Shown here: positions 1 to 14,387 of the stretch, piece by piece
Layout: each line of letters starts with the position of its first letter
How positions within the stretch are numbered: position 1 is the first letter of the stretch
DNA from: Alphaproteobacteria bacterium
Lineage (GTDB): Bacteria > Pseudomonadota > Alphaproteobacteria > ATCC43930 > CGMCC-115725
DNA: 64,000 nucleotides
Reading direction: 5' to 3'
Assembly: GCA_028871455.1 (NCBI GenBank)
Contig: JAGWNF010000001.1
Span: 170,349-234,348, forward strand
Position numbers and translations under genes: made by a program
The notes under the pieces: model-generated
Told to the model about the DNA's origin: nothing
Seen by the model: only the letters and a program-made list of their open reading frames with translations
Database searches by the model: none

Positions 1-953
1 GGCAGCACGATCTGAGCGGTCTCCGGCGCCTTCTCGCGGCTCTGCGCGACCAGGCTTTCGTAGGCCGAAAGCCGCGCTTTACTTTTCGTTTGACGAGCGC
101 GCGGGCTCTGCTTCACCCATTCGAGTTCGCGTTCGAGCGTACGCTGGCGCGCCGCTTCTTGTCGGCCTTCCTGCTCCAGCCGCTTGCGCTTCTGCTCGAG
201 CCAGCCGGAGTAGTTACCCTGGTAGGGAATCCCCTGGCCGCGATCGAGTTCGAGGATCCAACCCGCGACCTCGTCGAGGAAATAGCGGTCGTGCGTCACG
301 GTGACGACCGTGCCCGGATATTCGGCGAGAAACCGCTGGAGCCAGGCGACCGACTCAGCATCGAGATGATTGGTTGGCTCGTCGAGTAGCAGCAGATCGG
401 GCTTTTGCAACAGCAGGCGGCACAGCGCGACTCGCCGCCGCTCGCCGCCTGATAGCTTCGTGACATCGGCGTCGCCCGGGGGACACCGAAGCGCGTCCAT
501 GGCGATCTCTACCATGCGCTCGAGTTCCCAGCCGTTGACGGCGTCGATTTTCTCCTGCAAATCGGCTTGCTCGGCGAGCAATTCATTCATCGCGTCGTCG
601 GATAGGCTTTCGCCGAGCTTGGCGCTGACCGTTTCAAAGCGTTCGAGCAGCGTCTTGATCGTGCCGAGTCCCTCGGTCACGTTGCCGGCGACCGTCTTTT
701 TGGGATCGAGTGCCGGCTCCTGCGGCAGATAGCCGGTGGTGACGCCCTCGGCCGCCCAGGCCTCGCCGGCAAAGTCATGGTCGAGGCCCGCCATGATGCG
801 CAGGAGCGTCGACTTGCCGGCGCCGTTGGCGCCCAGCATCCCGATCTTGGCGCCGGGCAGGAACGACAGCCAAATGTCCTTCAGAATCTCGCGTCCGCCA
901 GCATAGGTCTTGCTCAGACCCTTCATGACGTAGATGTACTGGTAGGCGGGCAT
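1..953 (-). CDS. ettA: Energy-dependent translational throttle protein EttA (ABC-F ATPase), N-terminal part
   Basis: This is the first 317 residues of an ABC-F protein; the rest lies beyond the left edge (the E. coli protein is about 555 residues). The start ATG gives [15 protein letters not shown], which aligns with the EttA N terminus. The first ABC domain has Walker [10 protein letters not shown] at residues 41-49, signature LSGGERRR, and Walker [13 protein letters not shown]. The linker contains the basic RQTKSKARL stretch typical of the arm/linker region of EttA. ABC-F proteins of this type bind the ribosomal E site and gate entry into elongation according to ATP/ADP level. They are soluble and have no membrane domain. 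The identification is firm; the second ATPase domain cannot be checked here. Confidence 0.93.
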   Translation of the reverse strand, partial: MPAYQYIYVMKGLSKTYAGGREILKDIWLSFLPGAKIGMLGANGAGKSTLLRIMAGLDHDFAGEAWAAEGVTTGYLPQEPALDPKKTVAGNVTEGLGTIKTLLERFETVSAKLGESLSDDAMNELLAEQADLQEKIDAVNGWELERMVEIAMDALRCPPGDADVTKLSGGERRRVALCRLLLQKPDLLLLDEPTNHLDAESVAWLQRFLAEYPGTVVTVTHDRYFLDEVAGWILELDRGQGIPYQGNYSGWLEQKRKRLEQEGRQEAARQRTLERELEWVKQSPRARQTKSKARLSAYESLVAQSREKAPETAQIVL

Positions 954-1102
954 GCGGACTCCAACGGCGGGTGCGGACATACAACGTGCAGGGCGGCAAC
1001 CGGTTACGTGGCGCGACCGGCCGTCTAAATGCCGAGCGGACGACGGGTGGCGCCGGATCGAGTCCGGCCTGCCGATGAATCAGTCGGCAACCGTCCGATG
1101 GT

Positions 1103-1561
1103 TCAGAAGTGCATGAAGTGCTTGAACTCGATCAGCATCTGGGGCCAGAGAGCGAGCTGTTCGTCGATATTTTCGGTGGTGCCGCGCGAGATGCGCGCAT
1201 CCATTTCCGCCCAGATGATGTCGCCGGGCTTCCAGTAGACGCGCACGAAGCGTTTGGTCGTGTTCCATTGATTGATTCGCTCGGGAGTCGCGGTGTTGTT
1301 GGACCAGCCGGCAGCGAATTGGATATCGCGGCAGACGCCTTTCGCACACTCATAGAAATACACGTCGAAATTGACTTCAACCACCCGGCTGGAAATGATC
1401 GTCACGCCGTTGCTGTCCTTGCCGATCTTGGCGGGCAGGCCGCGCTTGGACATCAGGTTGGCCATTTCCTGGACGGATATGCCGGCCGGCCCGATCGGAG
1501 CGGCGATTGCCGGCACCGTGAACAGCAACACCGCGATGACGGAAGCAAAAAACTTCCCCAT
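1103..1561 (-). CDS. Secreted YbjN-domain-like protein
   Basis: A 152-residue protein with a clear Sec signal peptide: a short basic start MGKFF, a hydrophobic core, and a likely cut after the alanines near residue 20. The mature part begins with an ISVQEMANLMSKRG stretch followed by a beta-rich segment with two cysteines, in C-A-K-G-V-C spacing. This resembles the YbjN fold, in which an 'evaluate at low resolution' helix is followed by sheet, but the match is a judgement from pattern. The protein is probably periplasmic. It stands alone between ettA and the tRNA gene, on the same strand. Function is unknown. A second YbjN-like gene, without a signal peptide, lies at 45977-46477. Confidence 0.7.
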   Translation of the reverse strand: MGKFFASVIAVLLFTVPAIAAPIGPAGISVQEMANLMSKRGLPAKIGKDSNGVTIISSRVVEVNFDVYFYECAKGVCRDIQFAAGWSNNTATPERINQWNTTKRFVRVYWKPGDIIWAEMDARISRGTTENIDEQLALWPQMLIEFKHFMHF

Positions 1562-1651
1562 TGGATACCCCCTCTTTTGGCCGAGGGCGATTGTCCACCG
1601 AGACCGTGGTGAAAATCAATTTGCCTTGTGACGGCGTCTACGGCCCGGGAA

Positions 1652-1727
1652 TGGTGGGCCCGGCAGGATTCGAACCTGCGACTACACCGTTATGAGCGGC
1701 GCGTTCTAACCGCTGAACTACGGGCCC
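1652..1727 (-). tRNA. ileX: tRNA-Ile (CAU anticodon, lysidine-modified type)
   Basis: Read on the minus strand this is a complete 76-nt tRNA with encoded CCA. The acceptor arm is GGGCCCG paired with CGGGCCC, the T arm carries GGTTCGAATCC, and the anticodon loop is CTCATAA with anticodon CAT. CAT anticodons occur in initiator Met, elongator Met and minor Ile tRNAs. The body (D loop AGTTCAGCGGTTAGAAC, extended match to E. coli tRNA-Ile2) fits the minor isoleucine tRNA, whose C34 is converted to lysidine by TilS so that it reads AUA. It lies 34 bp downstream of rpoD on the same strand. Symbol given by analogy. Confidence 0.9.
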
Positions 1728-1761
1728 GCGCCAATCTAAGCGGCGAGCCCGAGTCCCGTCA

Positions 1762-3723
<1,962 letters not shown>

Positions 3724-3852
3724 GTCGTTCCGCCTTCGCGTCGTTTGCTTAGATCGCCCGTTCAACAGCCGCAAGAAGAACACCGTGCACGATCACTCGC
3801 GCCGCTGTTCTGTTCCAATCGGTTTGTCCGCCTGCCGGCACCGCGCCGTCCA

Positions 3853-5736
3853 TCAACTGAGATCCCCGCTCGCGTCGTCGTCCTTGGCCTGGCTGGCGTA
3901 GAGCATCTCTTGGAGATGTCGCAATCGCGCGAGAGTCTCCTCGTTGGTGTCCACGGCGAGGTTGCGCTCCGCTTCCGCGATCTGAGTCAAAAGACACTGC
4001 TGCTCGTACCGCCGTTTGATGTCGATCCACCCCGACCGAACCGATTCGACATCCGCTTCACCCCTGGCAAAACGGGCAAATTCCAGGACACGCGGGGACA
4101 GGATTCGTTCCACCGCCGGGCCGAATCCTTCGCGAGTTAGGTGGCCTTTCAAGGTCTCCGCGTCAAGGGCGGGATTACGCTGGTGCAGTTCTAGGATTTT
4201 GTGCGAAAGACTGTCAAGTTTTCCGGCTGCTGGAAAGTCGATTTGTGCAAGTTCTTCAGCGGCTTCAGCCAAAAGGAAGGGGTGGTTCAGCAGGTAGGCG
4301 AGTAGAACCTCACCGAGAACCGGCAGCTGGCTTTCAGGATCGGGCGCACGGATCGGCTCCAGGCCGAGCCAATCAGCGGCGCCGAGGAAGGGACGCCGCG
4401 GCATCGATCGGCGTGCCGGTGCGATGCGCCTGCCACCGACGCGGGGCGGGATGCGACGACCAGACGGTGGTGTCTCCATACGAGCCAATTTTTCAAAAAT
4501 GAAATCCGAATACTCTTTTTGGACGGTTGCGTCAGCGATCTGAGCTATGCGGGCTTTCAACTTAGAACGGAAATCAGCGCGTTGTTCTGGGGTTTGCCTC
4601 CCTGGCGAAGCAGAGGTTTGCTCGATTCGTAATAACATCTCAGCGAACGGTACAGCTCCCTCCAATATGGAATGCATCGTCTTCCAACCCTGACGCGCGA
4701 TTAGTGTGTCGGGGTCATCGCCTTTAGGCAAAATTGCAAATCGCAAACTATGGCCTGGCTTGAGCAATGGCATTGCACGATCGAGCGCGCGCGCGGCAGC
4801 GCGCTGGCCGGCGGCGTCGCCGTCGAAGCACAGGATGGGCTCCGGCGCCAAGCGCCACAATTCCTCGATCTGGCTCTCGGTCAGCGCGGTGCCGAGCGGT
4901 GCAACGGCGGTGCCGAAACCGGCGCGCTGCAGCGCAATCACGTCCATATAACCTTCTACGACAATTGCTGTTTCGCTTTTCGCTGCGGCCGCGCGTGCCG
5001 CCGCCCAGCCGTACAGCGTGCGACCCTTGGCGAAGAGCGGCGTCTCCGGCGAGTTGAGATATTTCGGTTGGCCGTCGCCGATGACACGGCCGCCGAAGGC
5101 GATGATCCGGCCGCCGCGATCGCCGATCGGGAAGATGACGCGATGGCGGAAATAGTCGAACGGTGCGCGGCCGTCGTCGCCCTGGTGGATCAGGCCTGTC
5201 TCGATGAGCAGCGGTTCCGGAACCTTGCTGCCGAGCGCCCGCTTGAGAGCATCGCGCCCGTCGGGCGCGTAGCCGAGGCGGAAGCGTTTGATGGCGGCAT
5301 CGTCGAGACCGCGGCTCGCCAGATATTCGCGCGCGACGCGACCTTCGGGCGCACGCAGCTGCGTCTCGAAGAAGGCGCACGCAGCCTCCATCGTGCCTTG
5401 CAGCGTCGCCGCGCGCTCGGCACGTTGACGCTCTTCCGGCGTCGCCTTTGGCACTTCAAGGCCGACCTGGCGCGCGAGCTGTTCGACGGCTTCGGGAAAC
5501 GCCAGATTCTCGGTCTGCATGACGAAGCCGATGACGTCGCCATGCGCGCCGCATCCGAAGCAATGATAGAAGCCCTTGTCCTCGACCACCGAGAACGACG
5601 GCGTCTTCTCGGTATGGAACGGGCAAAGGCCGGTGTACTCGCGGCCGCGGCGGATCAGCTTGACGCGGCGGCCGACGATCTCGGCGAGCGAGACCCGATG
5701 GCGCAACTCGTCGAGGAACCGGGGCGGAAAGGCCAT
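3853..5736 (-). CDS. dnaG: DNA primase DnaG
   Basis: A 627-residue primase that lays down RNA primers at the replication fork. The N-terminal zinc-binding domain has the ligands Cys38, His41, Cys59 and Cys62 (CPFH ... CFGC). The Toprim core shows VVEGYMDVIALQ and CFDGDAAGQRAA, the acidic residues that bind metal. The C-terminal part, with its many Leu-rich helices, is the DnaB-interacting region. The gene is transcribed toward rpoD with a gap of about 130 bp and is preceded by the YqeY-like gene on the same strand, so the three may share transcripts. Confidence 0.97.
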   Translation of the reverse strand: MAFPPRFLDELRHRVSLAEIVGRRVKLIRRGREYTGLCPFHTEKTPSFSVVEDKGFYHCFGCGAHGDVIGFVMQTENLAFPEAVEQLARQVGLEVPKATPEERQRAERAATLQGTMEAACAFFETQLRAPEGRVAREYLASRGLDDAAIKRFRLGYAPDGRDALKRALGSKVPEPLLIETGLIHQGDDGRAPFDYFRHRVIFPIGDRGGRIIAFGGRVIGDGQPKYLNSPETPLFAKGRTLYGWAAARAAAAKSETAIVVEGYMDVIALQRAGFGTAVAPLGTALTESQIEELWRLAPEPILCFDGDAAGQRAAARALDRAMPLLKPGHSLRFAILPKGDDPDTLIARQGWKTMHSILEGAVPFAEMLLRIEQTSASPGRQTPEQRADFRSKLKARIAQIADATVQKEYSDFIFEKLARMETPPSGRRIPPRVGGRRIAPARRSMPRRPFLGAADWLGLEPIRAPDPESQLPVLGEVLLAYLLNHPFLLAEAAEELAQIDFPAAGKLDSLSHKILELHQRNPALDAETLKGHLTREGFGPAVERILSPRVLEFARFARGEADVESVRSGWIDIKRRYEQQCLLTQIAEAERNLAVDTNEETLARLRHLQEMLYASQAKDDDASGDLS

Positions 5737-5843
5737 GATGTCGTTGTCAGCTCGCAGCCGCCAAGTCAGCCTGCACGGCTGAAACAGGCGGGATTCTATC
5801 GCAAAAGCCGCCGTGCCGATAGCCGACGGCGGGTCGACGGGCG

Positions 5844-6296
5844 TCAGCCCGCCAGCAGCTTCTTGACCGTCTGGCTCGCGGCGGCGGGATCGATCTGGCC
5901 GGCGTATTTGGTTCGCAGCGCCGCCATCACCTTGCCCATGTCCTTGATTCCTGTAGCACCGGTTTCCTTGATCGTATCCTTGATCGCCGAGTCGAGCTCG
6001 GCACCGGTCATTTGCGTCGGCAGGAAGCGCTCGATGACGGCGATCTCGCCCTGTTCCTTGGCGGCGAGTTCGGGTCGGTTGCCTTTTTCGTAGAGCTCGA
6101 TCGACTCGCGGCGCTGCTTGATCATCTGCATCAGCATCGCCTGGATCGCCGGATCGTCGATAAACTCGACCTTGGGCCGCGCCTCGATGTCCTTTTCCTT
6201 GAGACGCGCGAGGATGAGGCGCACGGCGGCGACCGTCGCCGGGTCCTTGCTCTTCATCGCCGCCTTAAGCGCCTCATTGAACTGGTCGCGCAGCAT
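5844..6296 (-). CDS. GatB/YqeY domain-containing protein
   Basis: A 150-residue helical protein of the YqeY family, related to the C-terminal tail of the amidotransferase subunit GatB. Typical features are LRDQFNEALKAAMKSKD at the start, LPTQMT in the middle and MGKVMAALRTKYAG near the end. The start is set at MLRDQ because GGAGGC sits just upstream; a longer in-frame reading from 6338 has no such site. YqeY proteins are thought to bind tRNA or aid tRNA-dependent amidation, but the exact role is not settled. It lies upstream of dnaG on the same strand and is divergent from carA. Confidence 0.93.
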   Translation of the reverse strand: MLRDQFNEALKAAMKSKDPATVAAVRLILARLKEKDIEARPKVEFIDDPAIQAMLMQMIKQRRESIELYEKGNRPELAAKEQGEIAVIERFLPTQMTGAELDSAIKDTIKETGATGIKDMGKVMAALRTKYAGQIDPAAASQTVKKLLAG

Positions 6297-6328
6297 GATG
6301 CCTCCGGATTCGCCGCGGGCGGCGGCGC

Positions 6329-6357
6329 TTGACGGCATCCTATCCGCGGTCTATCTC
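6329..6357 (+). promoter_or_regulatory. Possible sigma-70 promoter for carA
   Basis: TTGACG at 6329-6334 is followed after 17 bp by TATCTC at 6352-6357, giving a consensus-like -35 and a weak -10. It would put transcription start near 6364, about 100 nt before the carA ATG, in the divergent gap between the YqeY gene and carA. The -10 matches the consensus at only three positions, so this is tentative. Confidence 0.35.
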
Positions 6358-6464
6358 AATGTCTTCAAGTCCGATCGCATTTCTGCCGCGCCGCCGGATG
6401 TTTCCAGCGGCGCGTTTTGGCGCGGCCGGACATCGACTCTGCACCCGAGGCCCCGTTCGACCAG

Positions 6465-7625
6465 ATGACCATCGCCACCCGCCCCGCCGACGCCACCGCG
6501 GCATTGGTCTTGGCCGACGGTAGTGTCTTTTGGGGGCGCGGCATCGGCGCCGAGGGCGTGCGCGTCGGCGAGGTCTGCTTCAACACCAGCATGACCGGCT
6601 ATCAGGAGATCATGACCGATCCGTCCTATGCCGGTCAGATCATCACGTTCACGTTTCCGCATATCGGCAACGTCGGCGCCAACGCCGAGGACATCGAGAC
6701 CGTGACGCCGGCAGCGCGCGGCTTGGTGCTGCGCGTGGACGTCACGGCGCCGTCGAACTGGCGCGCGGCGCAGCCCTTCGACGCCTGGCTCAAGAAGATG
6801 GATCTGGTTGGAATTTTCGGCGTCGATACACGGGCGCTGACGCGGCGCATCCGCGATCGCGGCGCGCCCAACGGCGCGCTCGTGCACAGCGCGAGCGGCA
6901 AAATCGACGTCGACGATCTGCTGCGGCGCGCACGCACCTGGCCCGGTCTCGAAGGCATGGATCTCGCCAAGGAGGTGTCGTGCCAGCAGAGCTACCAGTG
7001 GACCGAGACTGACTGGAAGCTCGGCAGCGGCTACGGTGCGCTCGCCAAGCCGCGCTTCAAAGTCGTCGCGGTCGATTACGGCGCCAAGCGCAACATCCTG
7101 CGACAACTCGCGAGCGAAGGCTGCGCCGTGACGGTGGTGCCGGCGACCGCGACCACCGAAGACATCCTGCGCCATAGACCGGACGGTGTGTTCCTGTCGA
7201 ACGGTCCGGGCGACCCGGTGGCGACCGGCACCTATGCCGTGCCGGTGATTCGCGACCTGATCGCCAGCGGCAAGCCGGTGTTCGGCATCTGCCTCGGCCA
7301 TCAGCTGCTGGCGCTCGCGCTCGGCGGCCAGACGCGGAAGATGGCGCTCGGCCACCGCGGCGCCAACCATCCGGTGAAGGACCTCGCCACGGGCAAGGTG
7401 GAGATCACCAGCCAGAACCACGGCTTCTGCGTGCTGCCCGAGACCCTGCCCAAGGAGGCCGAGGTCACGCATGTCTCGCTCTTCGACGGCTGCAACGAAG
7501 GCATCCGCCTCAAGGGCAAGCCGGTGTTCTCGGTGCAATACCATCCCGAGGCCAGCCCCGGTCCGCAGGACAGCCACTACCTGTTCCAGCGCTTCGTCAA
7601 GCTGATGGAAAAGCAAAAAGGCTGA
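6465..7625 (+). CDS. carA: Carbamoyl-phosphate synthase small (glutaminase) subunit CarA
   Basis: A 386-residue glutamine amidotransferase subunit that hydrolyses glutamine and passes ammonia to CarB for carbamoyl phosphate synthesis (arginine and pyrimidine pathways). The N-terminal CPSase domain contains [13 protein letters not shown] and [12 protein letters not shown]. The class I amidotransferase domain has the nucleophile loop GICLGHQ and the His-Glu pair in [11 protein letters not shown]. The ATG at 6465 gives an N terminus close to the family; a TTG 48 bp upstream is possible but adds an unlikely extension. carB follows after four bases, so the two are translationally close. Confidence 0.97.
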   Translation: MTIATRPADATAALVLADGSVFWGRGIGAEGVRVGEVCFNTSMTGYQEIMTDPSYAGQIITFTFPHIGNVGANAEDIETVTPAARGLVLRVDVTAPSNWRAAQPFDAWLKKMDLVGIFGVDTRALTRRIRDRGAPNGALVHSASGKIDVDDLLRRARTWPGLEGMDLAKEVSCQQSYQWTETDWKLGSGYGALAKPRFKVVAVDYGAKRNILRQLASEGCAVTVVPATATTEDILRHRPDGVFLSNGPGDPVATGTYAVPVIRDLIASGKPVFGICLGHQLLALALGGQTRKMALGHRGANHPVKDLATGKVEITSQNHGFCVLPETLPKEAEVTHVSLFDGCNEGIRLKGKPVFSVQYHPEASPGPQDSHYLFQRFVKLMEKQKG

Positions 7626-7629
7626 GGCG

Positions 7630-10884
<3,255 letters not shown>

Positions 10885-10966
10885 CGACCAAGCGTCGGCC
10901 AACCCACGGATTTCGCTGGGAAAGTCGGCGTTTTGCCGATTCTGCGAAAGCTTGCTAGGATTCGAT

Positions 10967-11443
10967 ATGGCGAAAATCCCGATGACCAGCGACGGCTATG
11001 TGCGTCTCCAGGACGAGCTGAAACGGCTCAAATCCGTGGATCGGCCGGCGATTATCCGCGCCATCTCGGAGGCCCGCGATCACGGCGACATCTCCGAAAA
11101 TGCCGAGTACATCGCCGCGCGGGAGCGGCAGGGATTCATCGAGGGTCGGGTGCTCGAGCTCGAGGACAAGATCGCGCGGGCGGAAGTCATCGACGTCTCC
11201 AAGCTGTCCGGCAAAGTGGTCAAGTTCGGCGCCACGGTGACGCTGGCCGACGAGGAAACCGACGAAAAGGTCGTCTACCAGATCGTTGGCGAGGACGAAG
11301 CCGACATCGCCGAAGGCCGGCTCTCCGTCACCTCGCCGCTGGCGCGCGCGTTGATTGGCAAGAGCATCTCGGATTCAGTCGAGGTCACGACGCCCCGCGG
11401 CGGCGCGCGCTCCTACGAGATCATCAAGGTTCAATTTCGCTAA
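10967..11443 (+). CDS. greA: Transcription elongation factor GreA
   Basis: A 158-residue factor that rescues backtracked RNA polymerase by stimulating transcript cleavage. The N-terminal coiled coil contains the acidic tip region [17 protein letters not shown], and the C-terminal FKBP-like domain ends in [11 protein letters not shown]. The start at MAKIPMT is supported by AGGA six bases upstream and by family alignment. TTGCCG at 10933-10938 and TAGGAT at 10956-10961 also form a promoter-like pair that would start transcription almost on the ATG, so greA could be read from carB or from its own start. Its stop overlaps that of the convergent lrp gene. Confidence 0.96.
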   Translation: MAKIPMTSDGYVRLQDELKRLKSVDRPAIIRAISEARDHGDISENAEYIAARERQGFIEGRVLELEDKIARAEVIDVSKLSGKVVKFGATVTLADEETDEKVVYQIVGEDEADIAEGRLSVTSPLARALIGKSISDSVEVTTPRGGARSYEIIKVQFR

Positions 11444-11925
11444 GCTTTGCCGTTGACTTCGATCGGCACGCCGGGCGCGTATTTCGCCGTCCGGATGGCG
11501 AGCGACGAGCGCACATGCGCCACGTTCGGCGCCGGCGTCAGCCGGGTCGTGAGGAATTTCTGGTAGGAATCCCAGTCGTTGGCGACGATCTTCAGCAGGA
11601 AATCGGTTTCGCCGGCCAGCATGTGGACCTCGCGCACCTCGTCCCATTCGGACGCCAGGGCCTCGAAGGTTTTGAGGTCGGCTTCGGCTTGGCTCTTCAG
11701 ACCGACCTGGGCGAAAACCGTGACGCCAAACCCCAGCGCCTCGGGATTGACCTCGGCGTGATAGCCGCGGATATAGCCACCCTCCTCGAGCGCGCGCACG
11801 CGCCGCAGGCACGGTGGTGCCGAGATGCCGGCGCGACCGGCAAGCTCGACATTGGTCATGCGGCCGTTCGCCTGGAGATCACGCAGGATTTGCCGGTCGA
11901 CCCTGTCGAGTTTGATGCGTCGCAT
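11440..11925 (-). CDS. Lrp/AsnC family transcriptional regulator
   Basis: A 161-residue regulator with an N-terminal winged helix-turn-helix ([28 protein letters not shown], with recognition region [16 protein letters not shown]) and a C-terminal RAM ligand-binding domain ([23 protein letters not shown]). Proteins of this family form octamers and sense amino acids. The target is unknown; at this locus in many alphaproteobacteria an Lrp gene sits between greA and trxB. Here the stop codon shares the four bases CTAA with the convergent greA stop. Confidence 0.93.
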   Translation of the reverse strand: MRRIKLDRVDRQILRDLQANGRMTNVELAGRAGISAPPCLRRVRALEEGGYIRGYHAEVNPEALGFGVTVFAQVGLKSQAEADLKTFEALASEWDEVREVHMLAGETDFLLKIVANDWDSYQKFLTTRLTPAPNVAHVRSSLAIRTAKYAPGVPIEVNGKA

Positions 11926-12014
11926 GGCACCGTCTGGGAAGTCGGCAATGATCTGTCACGGTGAAATACGCACCGGCAACAACCGTTCGATTTTGCCGCG
12001 ACCGCCTGCCCGTC

Positions 12015-12042
12015 ATTGTAGTATACGGTAATAATATTTCAA
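12015..12042 (-). promoter_or_regulatory. Candidate sigma-70 promoter for the Lrp-family gene
   Basis: On the minus strand TTGAAA (12037-12042) is followed after 16 bp by TACAAT (12015-12020), within an AT-rich patch that stands out in this GC-rich region. It would start transcription about 85 nt before the lrp ATG at 11925. The same patch could also serve the divergent ELM1 gene, but I find no well-spaced plus-strand pair. Confidence 0.42.
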
Positions 12043-12114
12043 GGCGGCTGGCCAAGGCGCAGCAGCGACGCCGCGCGAACGTCCGGTTCGCGCTCGCGAC
12101 CGGAACGGCGGAAG

Positions 12115-13074
12115 ATGTCGGCAATCATCTGGGCGGTGCATGACGGCAAGATCGGCATGGCCAATCAGGCGCTCGGTTTGGCCGATGCCGTGGCCGTCGC
12201 CGTGAACGGGACCGTAGTCGAGAAACGCCTCGCGCTGCGGGCGCCCTGGCGTTGGCTTCCGCCGCAAGCTTGGCTCGCGCCGCTGGCGGCGCTCGATCCG
12301 GCCGGCGACCGGCTCACGCCGCCATGGCCCGACATCCTGATTTCGTGCAGCCGGCTCGCCGCCGCACCTGCCCGCGCTGCGAAGCGCGCCAGCGGCGGAA
12401 AGATCTTCTGGGTCCAGGTTCAGGACCCGCATTACGCACGACGCGAGGCGGATCTGATCGTGATGCCGCGGCATGACGGCAACGGCGGCGCCAATGCCTT
12501 TTCCACGCTGGGCGCCGTTCATCGCGTCACACCGGAGCGCCTCGCCGACGGTGCGCGTCGTTTCGGCCCGGCGCTCGCGCACCTCAAGCGACCGCTCGTG
12601 GCGGTGCTGCTCGGCGGCGACAGCCGTGTCTATCGACTCACCCCCGAGCGGCTTTCGACGCTCGCCAAACAGTTGGCAACCCTCGCGACCCAGGGTTATG
12701 GCCTCGCGATCACGACCTCGCGCCGTAGCGGCCCGCGCGTCGCATCGGTGTTACGCCAGGCCTTGCCGGACGCCTTCGTCTGGAGCGGCGACGGCGAAAA
12801 TCCCTATTTCGGCCTGCTCGCGTGCGCCGACGTCTTCGTCGTCACGGCGGATTCAGTGAACATGGTGAGCGAGGCGGCCGCCACCAGAAAGCCGGTTTAC
12901 GTCGCCGAGCTCGAAGGCGGCTCGGCCAAATTCGCTCGTTTCCACACGGCGATGCGCGAAGCCGGCGTGACCCGTCCGTTCACCGGCGCGATCGAGCGCT
13001 GGACCTACACGCCGCCCGATGATACCGCGCGCGCCGCCGCCGAGGTCGCGCGGCGATTGTGGGCAACGCGATGA
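12115..13074 (+). CDS. ELM1 family protein (DUF1022), GT-B-like
   Basis: A 319-residue protein of the 'mitochondrial fission ELM1' family, which is widespread in alphaproteobacteria. Recognisable stretches are IWAVHDGKIGMANQALGLA at the N terminus, FWVQVQDPHYARREADLIVMPRHD in the middle, VAVLLGGDSRVYRL, and VVTADSVNMVSEAAATRKPVYV toward the C terminus. The latter resembles the donor-binding end of GT-B glycosyltransferases. No signal peptide or membrane segment is seen. The bacterial function is not established; a role in envelope glycans is inferred from the fold and from the PAP2 and GT39 neighbours. Its stop overlaps the next gene's ATG (ATGA). Confidence 0.9.
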   Translation: MSAIIWAVHDGKIGMANQALGLADAVAVAVNGTVVEKRLALRAPWRWLPPQAWLAPLAALDPAGDRLTPPWPDILISCSRLAAAPARAAKRASGGKIFWVQVQDPHYARREADLIVMPRHDGNGGANAFSTLGAVHRVTPERLADGARRFGPALAHLKRPLVAVLLGGDSRVYRLTPERLSTLAKQLATLATQGYGLAITTSRRSGPRVASVLRQALPDAFVWSGDGENPYFGLLACADVFVVTADSVNMVSEAAATRKPVYVAELEGGSAKFARFHTAMREAGVTRPFTGAIERWTYTPPDDTARAAAEVARRLWATR

Positions 13075-14387
13075 CGCGCGGCATCGCCATTTTTCTCACG
13101 GCGTTCGTGGCCGCGATGGGAATCCTGGTGCTGTTTCCCGGCATCGACCTTGCGGTGTCGAGCGCGTTCTACAGGCCGGGGATCGGCTTCTCCCATTCCG
13201 CGATCCTGAACGCGATTCACGAGGAGCTGCGCTATTTCGTCGTCGCGGTGGTCGCGACCGCCGGCGCCGCGGCACTGTTCTGGCCCGGGCGACGACGCGC
13301 CGCGATCTTCCTGCTACTCGCTCTGGCACTCGGACCCGGCCTCATCGTCAACACCGTATTCAAGGATCACTGGGGCCGCGCGCGGCCGGCCCAGGTCGTC
13401 GAATTCGGCGGTACCAAGCGGCTGACGCCGGCCTTCGTACCGGCCACCCAATGCACGACCAACTGCTCGTTCCCGGCGGGCGATCCGGCCGTGGGATTCT
13501 TCCTGGTCGCGCCGGCGCTTTTGATGACCGGCATCGCGGCCCGGCGCTGGGCCATCGGCGGCGCAATATTGGTCGGCGCGGCGCTCGGCTTCGTGCGCCT
13601 CGCCCAAGGCGGGCACTTCCTGTCGGATGTCGTCGCCTCGGGTTTCATCGTAAGCGGACTGAGCTGGCTGCTCTACCGCGCGATCGTCGTCGCTGACGGC
13701 CTTGGCGCATTGTGCCGCGCGCTTCGCCGACCATCGCCCGCATTCAAGCGCTGGGCGGCGATCACGGCGGTCACCGGGCTCGGGGGCGTCGTGTCCTTTC
13801 TCTGGCTCGATCAGCCCATCGCGATCGCGTTGCACGACCTCGGGCCGGCATGGCGCTCCGTCATGGCCGTCGTCACCGCGTTCGGTCTCGGCGGCCCTTA
13901 TCTGATCGCGAGCGCGGTGGCGGTCTCGGCGGCGCGCCTGACCGGCCGGATCGACGCGGCGTGGCGGGCCGCCTACGTCTTCCTTGCCGTCGGCGCCTCC
14001 GGCCTCTTTGCCGACATCATCAAGCCGGTGGCCGGCCGCGCGCGGCCAAAGCTGCTGTTTGCGGACCACCTCTACGGCTTCACCGGCATCGGCGCGCCGG
14101 CGGATCACTGGTCGTTTCCGTCGGGCCATTCGGTGACCGCCGGCGCGCTCGCAGTCGCGCTGTCGGTGCTCTATCCGCGGCTTGCGCCGGCCTGGATCGC
14201 CGCCGCGTTGCTGATCGGCTTCAGCCGTCTGGCACTCGATCAGCACTATCTGAGCGACGTCATCGCCGGTCTCTATGTCGGCGCGGTGTTTGCGTGGGCG
14301 ATCGCCGCTACGCTGGAGGCACGCGGCGTCGCACTGCACCGGCGATCAGCGGCGGTCGATATGTCGGCGACGCAACCCCGCGGCTAA
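13071..14387 (+). CDS. Tandem PAP2-family membrane phosphatase (two fused domains)
   Basis: A 438-residue integral membrane protein with two PAP2 phosphatase units. Unit 1 has KDHWGRARP, then FPAGD where PSGH is usual, then the third motif GGHFLSD. Unit 2 has the full set: KPVAGRARPK, SFPSGHS and SRLALDQHYLSD. Each unit carries about five to six hydrophobic helices. Single-domain relatives dephosphorylate lipids such as undecaprenyl pyrophosphate, phosphatidylglycerol phosphate or lipid A; the substrate here cannot be named. The ATG at 13071 overlaps the stop of the ELM1 gene, which argues for coupling, and was preferred over a GTG 12 bases upstream. The stop shares CTAA with the convergent GT39 gene. 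Confidence 0.9.
   Translation: MTRGIAIFLTAFVAAMGILVLFPGIDLAVSSAFYRPGIGFSHSAILNAIHEELRYFVVAVVATAGAAALFWPGRRRAAIFLLLALALGPGLIVNTVFKDHWGRARPAQVVEFGGTKRLTPAFVPATQCTTNCSFPAGDPAVGFFLVAPALLMTGIAARRWAIGGAILVGAALGFVRLAQGGHFLSDVVASGFIVSGLSWLLYRAIVVADGLGALCRALRRPSPAFKRWAAITAVTGLGGVVSFLWLDQPIAIALHDLGPAWRSVMAVVTAFGLGGPYLIASAVAVSAARLTGRIDAAWRAAYVFLAVGASGLFADIIKPVAGRARPKLLFADHLYGFTGIGAPADHWSFPSGHSVTAGALAVALSVLYPRLAPAWIAAALLIGFSRLALDQHYLSDVIAGLYVGAVFAWAIAATLEARGVALHRRSAAVDMSATQPRG

Noticed and set aside
1040-1080. GGATCGAGTCCGGCC stretch resembling a tRNA T arm
   Set aside because: No acceptor or anticodon arm can be built around it.
4750-6093. 447-residue open frame on the plus strand opposite dnaG
   Set aside because: Antisense shadow of dnaG and the YqeY gene, with typical Arg/Ala-rich composition and no family features.
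13314-14339. 341-residue open frame on the minus strand opposite the PAP2 gene
   Set aside because: Low-complexity Arg/Asp/Glu-rich antisense of a membrane protein gene.
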